64,000 nt of DNA, from the IMG/VR virus record IMGVR_UViG_3300032287_002972, positions 62,001 through 126,000 of that record. One strand, written 5' to 3'. Source of the DNA: a virus. The notes under the pieces were generated by a model, which was not told where the DNA came from, did not search any database, and saw only the letters and a program-made list of their open reading frames with translations. Each line of letters begins with the position of its first letter. The stretch's first letter is position 1. Made by a program: the position numbers and the translations under genes. This document shows positions 8,936 to 17,786 of this stretch, one piece after another.

Positions 8936-9292
8936 ATGTCGAACGAAAATTTAAATGTAAATCCTGTTGAATATTGTGAAAAAAAGTACCCACAAACCAC
9001 CACAGAATTTAAAAAGATAATGGAAGAACAATATGAATTGTTTTGTAAAAAACAAATGAATTATGGACCAGATAATATTTCTGTAGGTACAAAATTAGAA
9101 ACAAAAGAAGAAGTAAAATTATGTCAAACAGGATTATGGTTTAGAATGAATGACAAAATACAAAGATTAAAACAATTGGTGATATTAAACGTTGAAGATA
9201 GTGTGAATGAAAGTATTCAAGACACATATAGTGATTTATCAGTTTATGGTGTTATCGCACAGATTGTTTCAAAAGGTAAATGGGGGAAATAA
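8936..9292 (+). CDS. Nucleotide modification associated domain 1 (Nmad1/DUF1599) protein
   Basis: 118 residues. The family pattern is clear: MNYGPDNISVG, GLWFRMNDKIQRLKQL, then VNESIQDTYSDLSVYGVIA. Nmad1 proteins are common in phages and are associated with DNA base or nucleotide modification systems, although their exact activity is not settled. It has its own host-type promoter. No hypermodification pathway is visible in this window, so partner genes would lie elsewhere. Confidence 0.85.
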   Translation: MSNENLNVNPVEYCEKKYPQTTTEFKKIMEEQYELFCKKQMNYGPDNISVGTKLETKEEVKLCQTGLWFRMNDKIQRLKQLVILNVEDSVNESIQDTYSDLSVYGVIAQIVSKGKWGK

Positions 9293-9331
9293 TACTCTAA
9301 CGAGATATTTATATAAAAACGAAAGGAAATT

Positions 9332-9691
9332 ATGAAAGTTAATTTACAACACCCTACTTTTCTATTATTTTTAGAAACTGTAAGTAATAACATTTTAACA
9401 AATGTTAAAACCGATAATTATTTTTCTCTTACTAAAGAGAAAAAACGAGGTATGCAGTACCTTACTTTGAAAGTAATTTCACAAGTTATTAAAAACAGGG
9501 TTAGGATAACTGATGAAGAATTGTTAGATTTTATAAAAATTCTTTTAAGTAGAAATGAAGAATCTGAACAATTCGAATTGGCAGGTATTTTAAATGACAT
9601 AATTAATGATTTTAAATCATTAAATGACAAAATTGTTGAAATTAAAAAAACAAAACGAATTATTAGAATTGATAAACCTGTAAATGAGTAA
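9332..9691 (+). CDS. Hypothetical helical protein
   Basis: 119 residues, predominantly helical, ending in a basic tail (KIVEIKKTKRIIRIDK). No family recognised and no membrane or metal-binding motif. It follows the Nmad1 gene by 40 bases, with a TATTTATATAA box in the gap. Confidence 0.6.
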   Translation: MKVNLQHPTFLLFLETVSNNILTNVKTDNYFSLTKEKKRGMQYLTLKVISQVIKNRVRITDEELLDFIKILLSRNEESEQFELAGILNDIINDFKSLNDKIVEIKKTKRIIRIDKPVNE

Positions 9692-9694
9692 ATT

Positions 9695-9910
9695 TCATTT
9701 AGGTATATGTTCTAAAATTTCAACTATTGGTATTAAAACAAGAAATAAATAATGACTATCACCATTATTATTTTGTTTTAATACCAAATCACATTCTAAA
9801 TAGTTTTTTAGTGAGTCTATTAATTCAGGATTTATCCTACTCTCTTTTATTTTTCTTTTTATAAAATACAAGTTTTCTTGATAGTTAAGAGTTTCTTTAC
9901 AATTTATCAT
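9695..9910 (-). CDS. Hypothetical protein
   Basis: 71 residues, unrecognised; two predicted helices with a hydrophobic C terminus (HYLFLVLIPIVEILEHIP) that could be a short membrane or packing segment. It shares one base with the secreted nuclease gene, so it is translationally coupled to it. An immunity or partner role for the nuclease is possible but has no direct support. Confidence 0.55.
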   Translation of the reverse strand: MINCKETLNYQENLYFIKRKIKESRINPELIDSLKNYLECDLVLKQNNNGDSHYLFLVLIPIVEILEHIPK

Positions 9911-10491
9911 TATTTACAATTTATTTTATGTTGATACCATTTTAATTTAGGGTTTTCATTTTTGAAATAAAAACACATAAGTTTTTTTGAATTTTCAAAA
10001 TATATCTGTTTTATATATCCTGAAGGAACTGTTGCTCCTGAACTTAATTTTACGCTATTTTCATCAAATAAAACTTCAATAGTAACCGTTAATGGTTCAA
10101 AATTATCCCATATTCTTTCTTGTTCTTCTAATAATCTCCATTCACCTCTATTTAGATATTGATTTTGTAATGAACAATTTAAAAATGAATAGGTTTCTCT
10201 AAGGTTAGATATGTTATCTGAAAAAGAACCGGCAGGTACTAAATGACCTTTATCATATATGTTATTATGGTAATCGGCGTTACTTGAAGTGTGAATACCT
10301 TTTTCCAAATAAAAATTTAAATTTTTATTTCTAACTTTTGATTTTCTATTAATTGACCTATAAATCACTTCTAACGGTTGTTCTAACTTTTGTGAGAATG
10401 TTACAGAATAAATAGATTTATTAACGTGTATGATGTCATTTTGTGTTTGAGACATCATTAATAAACAAATAAATAAAATTAAATACTTCAT
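9910..10491 (-). CDS. Secreted DNA/RNA non-specific endonuclease (NUC family)
   Basis: 193 residues. An N-terminal hydrophobic signal peptide (LILFICLLMM, residues 3-13) is followed by the betabetaalpha-metal nuclease core: YDKGHLVPAGSF with DKGH at 80-83 in place of the usual DRGH, and FLNCSLQNQYLNRGEW (103-118), matching the NxxPQ...NxxxW metal and structural motif. Such enzymes cut DNA and RNA non-specifically. Export suggests action in the periplasm or outside the cell, for example on competing DNA or viscous lysate DNA. It overlaps the P-loop gene by four bases. Confidence 0.85.
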   Translation of the reverse strand: MKYLILFICLLMMSQTQNDIIHVNKSIYSVTFSQKLEQPLEVIYRSINRKSKVRNKNLNFYLEKGIHTSSNADYHNNIYDKGHLVPAGSFSDNISNLRETYSFLNCSLQNQYLNRGEWRLLEEQERIWDNFEPLTVTIEVLFDENSVKLSSGATVPSGYIKQIYFENSKKLMCFYFKNENPKLKWYQHKINCK

Positions 10492-11042
10492 AGGTTATTC
10501 TTTTTAATATAATTAAATATCTCTCTACTTGTTTCTGAATGCACTCCAAATTCAATAAAAGGTATATTATTAAATTCTAATTTTTTTCTTATCTGTTTAT
10601 CGATATCTTTCGCTTCGTATATGTTTTGGAATCTACCATTTTCATTGTATGTTTTATCATCTCTTAATAATAATATATTAAGACTATTGTATTTTTTAAA
10701 TAAATTTAAAATAAAAACATCAAAAGAATCGTCATAAAAAGATGATGGATAAGATGGTTCTGTATCATAAAAATCTTTATATACGGTACCTAAAATGATT
10801 GGTGAATCAACAATAATATATTTTACTTTATTATATAATCTACTAATGTTTCTATGTTGATTTGCTGTTATATAAAACTGGTCTTTAATTGCCGAATAAT
10901 TTTCTTCCCATGCCACTATTTTCGGAAATTCAAATGTAAGTTCAACGTCTATATGTTCTTTCTTCATTTTAGTAAATAAACTTGCACTTTGTGTTGATTT
11001 CCCAATACCAGGACCACCAAAAAAATTAATAATTAGACTCAT
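10488..11042 (-). CDS. P-loop NTPase, nucleotide-kinase-like
   Basis: 184 residues with a textbook Walker A (GGPGIGKST, residues 9-17) and a Walker-B-like strand (YIIVDSPIILG). Overall order resembles small nucleotide-kinase-type or NadR/AAA_28-type ATPases found in phages. No lid or substrate-specific motif lets me name a substrate. It is coupled to the secreted nuclease by an ATGA-type overlap. Confidence 0.75.
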   Translation of the reverse strand: MSLIINFFGGPGIGKSTQSASLFTKMKKEHIDVELTFEFPKIVAWEENYSAIKDQFYITANQHRNISRLYNKVKYIIVDSPIILGTVYKDFYDTEPSYPSSFYDDSFDVFILNLFKKYNSLNILLLRDDKTYNENGRFQNIYEAKDIDKQIRKKLEFNNIPFIEFGVHSETSREIFNYIKKNNL

Positions 11043-11149
11043 CTTTTTTATTGTAAAAATACTATTTTTTTTCTAATTTTTAAACATTTTTTGATTAAAA
11101 ATTAATTTAATTTAATCTTTGTAATATTTATAATAGTAATAAATAATAT

Positions 11150-11458
11150 ATGGATAGTAACTCTTTTTACACTGTTTTAATAACAGTAATAACAGTTTTA
11201 GGTTCGGCCAGTGCTTGGAGATATTATGAAAAAAGGGCAATGAGAAAAGAAAGGTCTGAAGATTTCATGAAAGATGACTGTAGAGAAAGAATAATAAAAT
11301 TGGAGTTACTTTTAGAAAAATCATCTTCAGAAAAAGATGATATGAGAAGTTTAATTTTAGATTTAACACGTGAAGTTGCGGAATTAAGAGTTAAGGTTGA
11401 ATTCTTGGAAGATAAGAACAAAGAATTAATTAAAAAAACCGGTGATTTACATTTATAA
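11150..11458 (+). CDS. Membrane-anchored coiled-coil protein, possible holin or spanin component
   Basis: 102 residues: one N-terminal membrane segment (VLITVITVLGSASAWRYY), a basic turn, then a long coiled coil (KLELLLEKSSSEKDDMRSLI...EVAELRVKVEFLEDKNKEL). It lies 640 bases upstream of the endolysin, and its architecture fits small phage membrane accessory proteins. Whether it is a holin, an inner spanin or neither cannot be decided from sequence. A TATTTATAA box precedes it. Confidence 0.65.
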   Translation: MDSNSFYTVLITVITVLGSASAWRYYEKRAMRKERSEDFMKDDCRERIIKLELLLEKSSSEKDDMRSLILDLTREVAELRVKVEFLEDKNKELIKKTGDLHL

Positions 11459-12022
11459 TTAAAGATTTTTGGTTAATAAATCAAATATTTTAATAATATC
11501 ATTTAAGGAATCGTAGGAAAAACATTCTGAATATCCGTTAAAATTTTCAAGTATAGGTCTAAATTTTTTTACACCTATATTTTTTTTTAATTTATCTTTT
11601 ATTTTTTCTTCTAATTTTTCGGCATCAGGAGTATCGATTCTCCGTAAAATGGTTTCTATTTTATATCCATCATATCCATATTCTTTACTAAATCTACGAA
11701 AAATGAATTTCTTAGAAGTTATACCAACTTTAATAAAAGTATCGCCAGTCTTCTCTTCTTTCATTATAATCAAATATAATGATTTTGGTAAATTTTTTAT
11801 TATTGTTTCTTTTTTCTTCTTATGTTTAGACAGTTTTTTTAAAACATATGATTTAGCGTCATCGATTTTACTAAATTCCTTTACGTCTCTATATTTGTTC
11901 GGAAAATATTTTTTATATTTTTCAGAATAAATTATTTTACCACTATCGACAACAATAATTGTTTTATTTTGTTTTATCTTTTCATAAAAAGAATAAAACC
12001 CAATTTTAAATAATGGCTCCAT
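11459..12022 (-). CDS. GIY-YIG-like nuclease domain protein (T5orf172-type)
   Basis: 187 residues. The segment LYLIIMKEEKTGDTFIKVGI followed by TSKKFIFRRFSKEYGYDGY resembles the degenerate LYI...KVGIT...R core of T5orf172/MUG113-like members of the GIY-YIG superfamily, with a later Glu-rich helix (DAEKLEEKIKDKL) that may carry the metal ligand. These are often mobile or homing-type nucleases. Moderate certainty only, because the canonical GIY and YIG triplets are not intact. Confidence 0.55.
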   Translation of the reverse strand: MEPLFKIGFYSFYEKIKQNKTIIVVDSGKIIYSEKYKKYFPNKYRDVKEFSKIDDAKSYVLKKLSKHKKKKETIIKNLPKSLYLIIMKEEKTGDTFIKVGITSKKFIFRRFSKEYGYDGYKIETILRRIDTPDAEKLEEKIKDKLKKNIGVKKFRPILENFNGYSECFSYDSLNDIIKIFDLLTKNL

Positions 12023-12095
12023 ATTTTTTTATTTTTCTTTTATTTATATAAATACAAATTTATGTAAATAAAAATATTTATTATAAAAACAAGAC

Positions 12096-12899
12096 ATGAT
12101 ACTTAAAATCGGTTCAAAAGGGGAAGAAGTAAAAAAACTTCAATTAAAATTATCTTTAAATCCTGATGGTAACTTTGGTCCCGCGACTGAAACTGCCGTA
12201 AAAAAATGGCAATCAGAAAATGGATTTACATCAAATGGTATTATAACTCAAGTTATGTGGGAAAAAATGTTTAGTGTTATCTCTGAACAAAAAACTTCAT
12301 TAGATTTAGATAAATTAAAAGGACATATACCCATTTCTGTTTTAAAACAAATTCCTGATACAATAAAAAATTTTGGTTTAAATACACCATTACGACTTGC
12401 ACATTTTTTAGCACAATGCGCGCATGAAAGTGGTGGTTTTAATGCTGTTCAAGAAAATTTAAATTATAGTGCAGATGGTCTTATGGATATATTTAAAAGA
12501 TATTTTCCAACAAAACAACTAGCAGAACAGTACCAAAGAAAACCTGTTTTAATTGCATCGAAAGTTTATGGTAATAGAATGGGTAATGGTAATGAATCAA
12601 CAAAAGAAGGGTATAAATTTAGAGGGAGAGGATATATCCAATTAACAGGAAAAGAAAATTATACTGCGTTTGGTAATGTAATAAATGAAGATATTGTTAA
12701 TAACCCTGATAAAGTTGCAACACATTATCCTTTATTGTCTGCTGCATGGTTTTTCACAAAAAATGGTTTACATAAAATAGCAGATAGAGGTGCAACAATA
12801 CAAAACATTACATTAATATCTAAAAGAGTTAATGGGGGTACGATAGGTTTAGAAGATAGAATAAAATACTTTAATAAGTTTTATGGTTTATTAAAATAA
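12096..12899 (+). CDS. Endolysin: peptidoglycan-binding domain plus GH19 chitinase-like muramidase
   Basis: 267 residues. Residues 4-58 form a PG_binding_1 repeat domain (GSKGEEVKKLQLKL, DGNFGPATETAVKKWQ). The rest is glycoside hydrolase family 19: FLAQCAHESGGF with the catalytic Glu, ENLNYSADGLMDIF, GNRMGN, and YKFRGRGYIQLTGKENY. It should cleave the peptidoglycan glycan backbone at lysis. A TATTTATTATAA late-type box precedes the ATG. The stop is followed at once by a symmetrical terminator shared with the convergent gene. Confidence 0.92.
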   Translation: MILKIGSKGEEVKKLQLKLSLNPDGNFGPATETAVKKWQSENGFTSNGIITQVMWEKMFSVISEQKTSLDLDKLKGHIPISVLKQIPDTIKNFGLNTPLRLAHFLAQCAHESGGFNAVQENLNYSADGLMDIFKRYFPTKQLAEQYQRKPVLIASKVYGNRMGNGNESTKEGYKFRGRGYIQLTGKENYTAFGNVINEDIVNNPDKVATHYPLLSAAWFFTKNGLHKIADRGATIQNITLISKRVNGGTIGLEDRIKYFNKFYGLLK

Positions 12900-12901
12900 A
12901 A

Positions 12902-12927
12902 AAAGGAGGTTAATACCTCCTTTTAAA
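12902..12927. terminator. Bidirectional terminator
   Basis: Symmetrical AAAAGGAGG...CCTCCTTTT hairpin between the convergent endolysin and the 545-residue gene; A-run on one side and T-run on the other serve both strands. It overlaps the last codons of the minus-strand gene. Confidence 0.75.
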
Positions 12928-14547
12928 TTCATTAATATCTGTTTCTGGTTTATTTTTAAGTGTTTTTACATCTGGTTTTGGTTCGTTTCCGTCTTCATAC
13001 ATATTTGGATTATCAGATAATAACTTTAAAAAACCATTTCTTGACATAAAATATGTTTTTTTTGGGTTTCTTTCGATTGCATCATATATTCCATAAAATG
13101 TCCCTTCGTTAATAATTTTATTTATAGTATACTCTTCAACAATATACGTTTTTTTAACATCATTTTCGGTATGGAAATATCTTCTAATTTCTCTACTATT
13201 ATAGATAGGTTCATAAACTATATTATCTTTTTCTAAAAATTCACCTTTTTGATAATCAAAAATCCCATATAGGTCTCTTGATCTACTTTTTATTATTTTT
13301 ATTAATGGATTTTTTATACTTAGTTTACTTACTTCGTATTTTTCCCCTAATAACCTATTCATAATTGCTGTGACACCTTCATTAAAACCTAATTGTGTTA
13401 ATTTAGTATCTAAAAGTTTAAATTGAGGTTTATCCTTACGTATTTCTGATAAAAAATCGAAATTACTAAATTTATCATATACATTATCTCTTGTTGTGAC
13501 ATTAATGTACGCATTTTTTAGTGTAGTATCTAATGATAACCAAGATTCTGGTTTAGTAAGAACATTTCCAAGGTCAATATATGATTTTTTATGTTTTCTT
13601 GACTGTCTTTTAAAATCAAAACGACTTGAACTATTTTCCACCATTTGACCTACTATAGTTTTTACTTCAACTTCCTCTTCTGAGTACTCTCTTTGAACAA
13701 TTAAATCTTTATGTTCAGTTAATTTTGGATAAATTTTACTGATTTCTTCCCACGTAAATGGTGTGTCATTATCATTTTTAACAGATGTTAAACGATAATT
13801 TTTATCAGTATCTTTAGCACTTTGTAATGCACCTAAATAATATTTATTTTTTTCTGGATCTTTTTCTATTTCCGGATTTTTTGATTCATCAATAACGAAA
13901 TAAAAAGTACGATCAGGTCTATATCGTCCCCACATATTGGTTCTATCTCCAGTCCATGTAACACACCATGAATGAGACCCACCTAAATCTTTACCTACTT
14001 TATGAGAATAATAACCAAATCTAATTGAAGTTGCCTGATTAGGTATATCGTAAACTCTAAAATCTCCATCATCAATTATTAAATATTTTTCACCAAACCA
14101 TAATTTTTTTGATGCGTTAACTATCTCATCATTTAGTGTATTTTTTTTTGTTGATATATTATCTTCATCTGGAACATCTAAATCAACATCAGAATATTGT
14201 TCAAGTAAAAAAGTTATTTGATCGTAATCATACTTTTTAATGTCTTTTAAATCATTTTGGTTAAATAATTTATGCCCATGATTACCGTCATATCTATTTA
14301 AAAAAGAAAATACTTGAGGTTGGTTAGCAGCTAAATTACCTTTTACATTATTAAAATCGGTAATGATTTTATCGATGACATTATTTCTTTCTTCGTCAGT
14401 TAAATTAAGAGTTTCATTTTTCCATTTTTCAGATAAAGTTTTAACTAATGCTTTATTTTTTATCTCTTCGGATAATAGATTTCTGATATTAATTTTTTTA
14501 ATCAATTCTTTTAATTGACTTTCATTAATTACAATTTTATTACTCAC
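12910..14547 (-). CDS. Large protein with ITESQ-type N-terminal peptide and SWC motif
   Basis: 545 residues. The start (MSNKIVINESQLKELIKKIN) belongs to the shared terminal-peptide group. The middle includes YLIIDDGDFRVYDIPN, GGSHSWCVTWTGDRTNMW and RTFYFVIDES, an order similar to the TWSSC...GTIICYLTKV region of the 510-residue protein at 22408-23940. The C-terminal half is helical and repeat-like. I do not recognise the domain; the conserved Trp-Cys after a Gly-rich stretch may be functional. A TATTTATAA box lies just upstream. The peptide makes a packaged protein plausible. Confidence 0.65.
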   Translation of the reverse strand: MSNKIVINESQLKELIKKINIRNLLSEEIKNKALVKTLSEKWKNETLNLTDEERNNVIDKIITDFNNVKGNLAANQPQVFSFLNRYDGNHGHKLFNQNDLKDIKKYDYDQITFLLEQYSDVDLDVPDEDNISTKKNTLNDEIVNASKKLWFGEKYLIIDDGDFRVYDIPNQATSIRFGYYSHKVGKDLGGSHSWCVTWTGDRTNMWGRYRPDRTFYFVIDESKNPEIEKDPEKNKYYLGALQSAKDTDKNYRLTSVKNDNDTPFTWEEISKIYPKLTEHKDLIVQREYSEEEVEVKTIVGQMVENSSSRFDFKRQSRKHKKSYIDLGNVLTKPESWLSLDTTLKNAYINVTTRDNVYDKFSNFDFLSEIRKDKPQFKLLDTKLTQLGFNEGVTAIMNRLLGEKYEVSKLSIKNPLIKIIKSRSRDLYGIFDYQKGEFLEKDNIVYEPIYNSREIRRYFHTENDVKKTYIVEEYTINKIINEGTFYGIYDAIERNPKKTYFMSRNGFLKLLSDNPNMYEDGNEPKPDVKTLKNKPETDINEFKRRY

Positions 14548-14589
14548 TTTTCTTTTATTTTATAAATATTTTATTTTTATTCAAAGTTA

Positions 14590-14994
14590 ATGATTTTAAT
14601 CAATACTTATAAATATCCAAAAATTACATTTATGGTCTCATTATTATTGATAATAAAAAATAATCAGTTTCTTTTATTTAAAAGACCGAGTGGTCAATAT
14701 GGTTTATGTGGTGGTCATTCAGAAAATAACGAAACACCTGTTGAAACATTAGTTAGAGAGGTTAAAGAAGAAATTGGTATGGATATTTATAATTTTAAAT
14801 CTCTTAAAAGATATGAAATAGATAAAATCATCAATGTGTTTTATATTGTTGACGATAGATTTAATGAACAAAATATAAAATTAAATGACGAACATACAGA
14901 ATGGAGATACTTTACATATTATGAAATATTGAATAATAGAGATATTATGTCTACAACAAAAGATTTTGTAAATATGTTTTTAAAAACATTATAA
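14590..14994 (+). CDS. Nudix hydrolase
   Basis: 134 residues with a complete Nudix box at residues 42-63: G, five residues, E, seven residues, REVKEEIG. The preceding strand (FLLFKRPSGQYGLCGG) is typical. Nudix enzymes hydrolyse nucleoside diphosphates linked to another group. In phages the substrates include dNTPs, ADP-ribose, NAD or RNA caps, and nothing here selects one. Given the ADP-ribosyltransferase-like proteins in the same block, ADP-ribose or NAD turnover is worth testing. It is followed by the DUF4332 gene after a TATTTATAAATA box. Confidence 0.88.
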   Translation: MILINTYKYPKITFMVSLLLIIKNNQFLLFKRPSGQYGLCGGHSENNETPVETLVREVKEEIGMDIYNFKSLKRYEIDKIINVFYIVDDRFNEQNIKLNDEHTEWRYFTYYEILNNRDIMSTTKDFVNMFLKTL

Positions 14995-15014
14995 TATTTA
15001 TAAATAAAAAGACT

Positions 15015-15425
15015 ATGGTAAATTATAAAATTGAAGTTATCGAAGGAATCGATACTGTTACCACTGAAAAATTAAAAAATATAGGTATTATCACGTTTGA
15101 ATTATTGTTAGAAAATACAAAGACAAAAAATCAAAGGAAAGAATTGTCCGAAAAAACCGAAATTGACGAAAGTTTAATTTTAAGATTTTCTAATATGGTC
15201 GATTTATCTAGAATATGTGGTATTGGTGAAAAATATTCAGAACTTTTGGAATTATCTGGTGTTGACACTATTGTTGAACTATCTCAAAGAGATCCTGATA
15301 ACTTATTTATTAAAATATCAGAAGTTAACGAGGAAAAAGATTTAACTCGAAAACTTCCGACATTATCACAAGTAGAAAAATGGATTTCAGATGCAAAGGT
15401 GTTACCAAGAATGTTAGAATATTAA
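15015..15425 (+). CDS. DUF4332 helix-hairpin-helix protein
   Basis: 136 residues matching DUF4332 over nearly its whole length: IEVIEGIDTVTTEKLKNIGI, a central LILRFSNMVDLSRICGIGEK, LLELSGVDTIVELSQRDPDN, and a C-terminal LSQVEKWISDAKVLP. The family is two tandem helix-hairpin-helix units, usually linked to DNA or nucleic acid binding. The role in the phage is unknown. Its 3' end overlaps the convergent gene by four bases. Confidence 0.85.
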   Translation: MVNYKIEVIEGIDTVTTEKLKNIGIITFELLLENTKTKNQRKELSEKTEIDESLILRFSNMVDLSRICGIGEKYSELLELSGVDTIVELSQRDPDNLFIKISEVNEEKDLTRKLPTLSQVEKWISDAKVLPRMLEY

Positions 15426-15967
15426 ATTTCTTCATCTTGTTGTACTTCCTGATGTTGTTGTTCAAGTCTTTTAACCATACCTTTTGTTAGTGAATTATAT
15501 ATTTCTTCACCAAACCTTTCCATGATATCATTTTCTTCTCTTAAATCAATAAATTCACCACCTGCTAAAAATCCAAGGACAGTTCCTAAATTGATTGTTT
15601 TCCATGATTGTTGGGTAGCCTTTGATTTTGCACTATCTCTTTCAGCGACTCTAACTCGTAAAGTTTTAAGTGTTTTACGATATAATATCAAATCAATTAC
15701 TCTTACAACATTATTATTTTGTTGTAAATTCATTTGCGCATCTGTTTTAGGTCTTTCACTTGGTACATAAGATTTAAGATGACTTTTAAATGTCAGATGA
15801 CGAACTTCTCCATTTTTTAAAACGTACGCAACACTTACTATTTGATTTCTATCTATTGCGTTTCTCAATTTATCTAATGACCTATACATGTCATATGTGA
15901 ATGGTGATTCTTTTAAGTTGTTTTTTATTAACTTTTTTAATTGTGATTCTGTAATTATAATTTTCAT
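15422..15967 (-). CDS. Protein with ITESQ-type N-terminal peptide
   Basis: 181 residues beginning MKIIITESQLKKLIKNNLKE, the clearest copy of the shared peptide. The body has a strand-rich section (IVSVAYVLKNGEVRHLTF), basic stretches (LRVRVAERDSAKSK), a glycine-rich hydrophobic segment (LGTVLGFLAGGEFIDL) and a Gln-rich tail. No family recognised. Basic character and the peptide would suit a DNA-associated head protein. Its start overlaps the end of the first of five helical-repeat paralogues by four bases. Confidence 0.65.
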   Translation of the reverse strand: MKIIITESQLKKLIKNNLKESPFTYDMYRSLDKLRNAIDRNQIVSVAYVLKNGEVRHLTFKSHLKSYVPSERPKTDAQMNLQQNNNVVRVIDLILYRKTLKTLRVRVAERDSAKSKATQQSWKTINLGTVLGFLAGGEFIDLREENDIMERFGEEIYNSLTKGMVKRLEQQHQEVQQDEEI

Positions 15968-16902
15968 TTTATTATTTGTTTTATTCTATTTATTTCATTT
16001 AACGTTTTTTGGTAGTTGTCTGGTATTTTTTTTACACCGAAATCATTAAATATTATTACTCTATTTATTAATTCATAATCAATACCCTGTTGTAATAATG
16101 TTTTCTTTAATGATTCTCTATTCTGTGAAAATTTAAATAGAAATACAATATCTTGATATTCTAATTTTTCACCTTTTGATTTAATAATTTTTATTGCTAT
16201 ATTATTTGTTTCTTTTGAAGAAGCGAGTAATAGATATATACCCCAATTATTTAATTCAATACCTTGTGTTTCAATAATTTTTGTTGCAATTTCATCTTTA
16301 ATATAATCATCTTGTGAAATATTAAGTAAATTTTTAATATCCTCAGTATCTAATTTTTTACCTTTTACTTCGATAATTTTTTTTGCAATGTTATACTTAG
16401 TTTTTGTAGAATTAAGTATTATTTCTATGTCATATTTATCTAATTCTTCACGTTTTTTTTCTATATATTTTATTGTAATTTCATCTGAATAAGGAATTAA
16501 TTTATATGTATCATAATCAGTTAATCCATCACCTTTTGCGTTAATAATTTTAGATACAATATCATCTTTATTATCTGAATATTCAAGTAAAAACTCTATA
16601 TCATATTCACCCAATTCTTCATCTATTATATATATGACTTTTGATATATAATAATCTTTATTTTTTGAAAATTGGTACAGATATTCTAAATCATCACTAA
16701 GTAAACCTTCAGTACCATTTGTTTCTATAAATTTTATTTTTTCATCGTCACTTAACATTTTAAATTCCCATCTTTCATATCCTGCAACACCTCTCATTCT
16801 TTTATAAGATTTCTTTAATGATGGAGATAAACGATCATATTGTTTTTCCGGTATTCGTGATCCTGTATTTACATATCTATTTAATACTTCAGAATGTTTC
16901 AT
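15964..16902 (-). CDS. Helical-repeat protein, KHSEVL family member 1
   Basis: 312 residues. Architecture shared by five consecutive genes: N-terminal MKHSEVLNRYVNTG module ending in a conserved Trp-Glu region, then units of about 33-38 residues of the form DIxxLLxxSxNKxxIAxKIIExKGEKL, then a C-terminal helix (YQKTLNEINRIKQIIK). The repeats are predicted helical hairpins forming a solenoid. The C-terminal helix resembles the N-terminal peptide of the ART-like proteins. It is joined to its neighbours by ATGA overlaps. Confidence 0.75.
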   Translation of the reverse strand: MKHSEVLNRYVNTGSRIPEKQYDRLSPSLKKSYKRMRGVAGYERWEFKMLSDDEKIKFIETNGTEGLLSDDLEYLYQFSKNKDYYISKVIYIIDEELGEYDIEFLLEYSDNKDDIVSKIINAKGDGLTDYDTYKLIPYSDEITIKYIEKKREELDKYDIEIILNSTKTKYNIAKKIIEVKGKKLDTEDIKNLLNISQDDYIKDEIATKIIETQGIELNNWGIYLLLASSKETNNIAIKIIKSKGEKLEYQDIVFLFKFSQNRESLKKTLLQQGIDYELINRVIIFNDFGVKKIPDNYQKTLNEINRIKQIIK

Positions 16903-17786
16903 CTCATTATTTCTTTTATTCTCCTTATTTCATTTAACATTTCTTGATAATTATCTGGTATTAATGGTGTAAATTGGGTATTTATTTCATTTGAAATATC
17001 AGATATTACTTTATTTATTAATTTATAATCAACACCATTTTGTAATAATAATTTTTTTATTAATTCTTTTTTTTCTGGGTAAAAAGTAAACTGCATAGAA
17101 TTAAATAATGCAAATATATCATCACCATTTAATTCTTTACCTTTTGTATAAATAATTTTTTCGGACATTTCATAACGTTCATTAGATGATAAATATATAA
17201 TTAAATTTTCGATATCTAGACTATTTAATTGTATACCTTTTGTCTCAATAATTTTTCTTGCAATATCAGCTTTATTAACTGAAAACAACATCATAAGTTT
17301 TAATTTTTCACTATCTAATTTTTCACCAAATGTTTCAATAATTTTTATCGCAATATTATCTATATTAAAATATTTTTTAGTCATTAAACTTCTTACCTCA
17401 GAATCATCTAATTTTTCACCTTTTACTTCAATAATTTTTGTTGCGATATCATCTTTATTCTCTGAATAACCAAGTAAATTATATATGTTACCAAATACTA
17501 ATTTTTCACCAAATGTTTCAATAATTTTTGTTGCAATAAGATCTATATCATTTGAATATTTAAATAAATCTTGAATATCGTAATGACTTAATTTTACGCC
17601 TTTTATTTCAATATAGTTAATTCTTTGATTATCACTTATAAATTCATATTCCCAATCTTTAAAACCAGCAACACTTCTTATTCTAATATAAGACTTTTTT
17701 AATACTGGTGTTAAACGATCATATTGTTCTTTTGATAGGTGTTTTCCATTATTTACATACCTACTTAATACTTCTGAATGTTTCAT
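16899..17786 (-). CDS. Helical-repeat protein, KHSEVL family member 2
   Basis: 295 residues. N-terminal module MKHSEVLSRYVNNGKHL...QYDRLTPVLKKSY, about six solenoid units, one with an inserted or altered linker (LMTKKYFNIDNIAIK), then LLLQNGVDYKLINKVI and the C-terminal helix NEIRRIKEIMR. Several units repeat KIIETFGEKL almost exactly, indicating recent unit duplication or gene conversion. It overlaps both flanking paralogues by four bases. Confidence 0.75.
   Translation of the reverse strand: MKHSEVLSRYVNNGKHLSKEQYDRLTPVLKKSYIRIRSVAGFKDWEYEFISDNQRINYIEIKGVKLSHYDIQDLFKYSNDIDLIATKIIETFGEKLVFGNIYNLLGYSENKDDIATKIIEVKGEKLDDSEVRSLMTKKYFNIDNIAIKIIETFGEKLDSEKLKLMMLFSVNKADIARKIIETKGIQLNSLDIENLIIYLSSNERYEMSEKIIYTKGKELNGDDIFALFNSMQFTFYPEKKELIKKLLLQNGVDYKLINKVISDISNEINTQFTPLIPDNYQEMLNEIRRIKEIMR

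Noticed and set aside
9332-9910. Toxin-antitoxin pair near the secreted nuclease
   Set aside because: The genes at 9332 and 9695 are on opposite strands and neither resembles a known antitoxin; only a coupled partner of the nuclease is conceivable.
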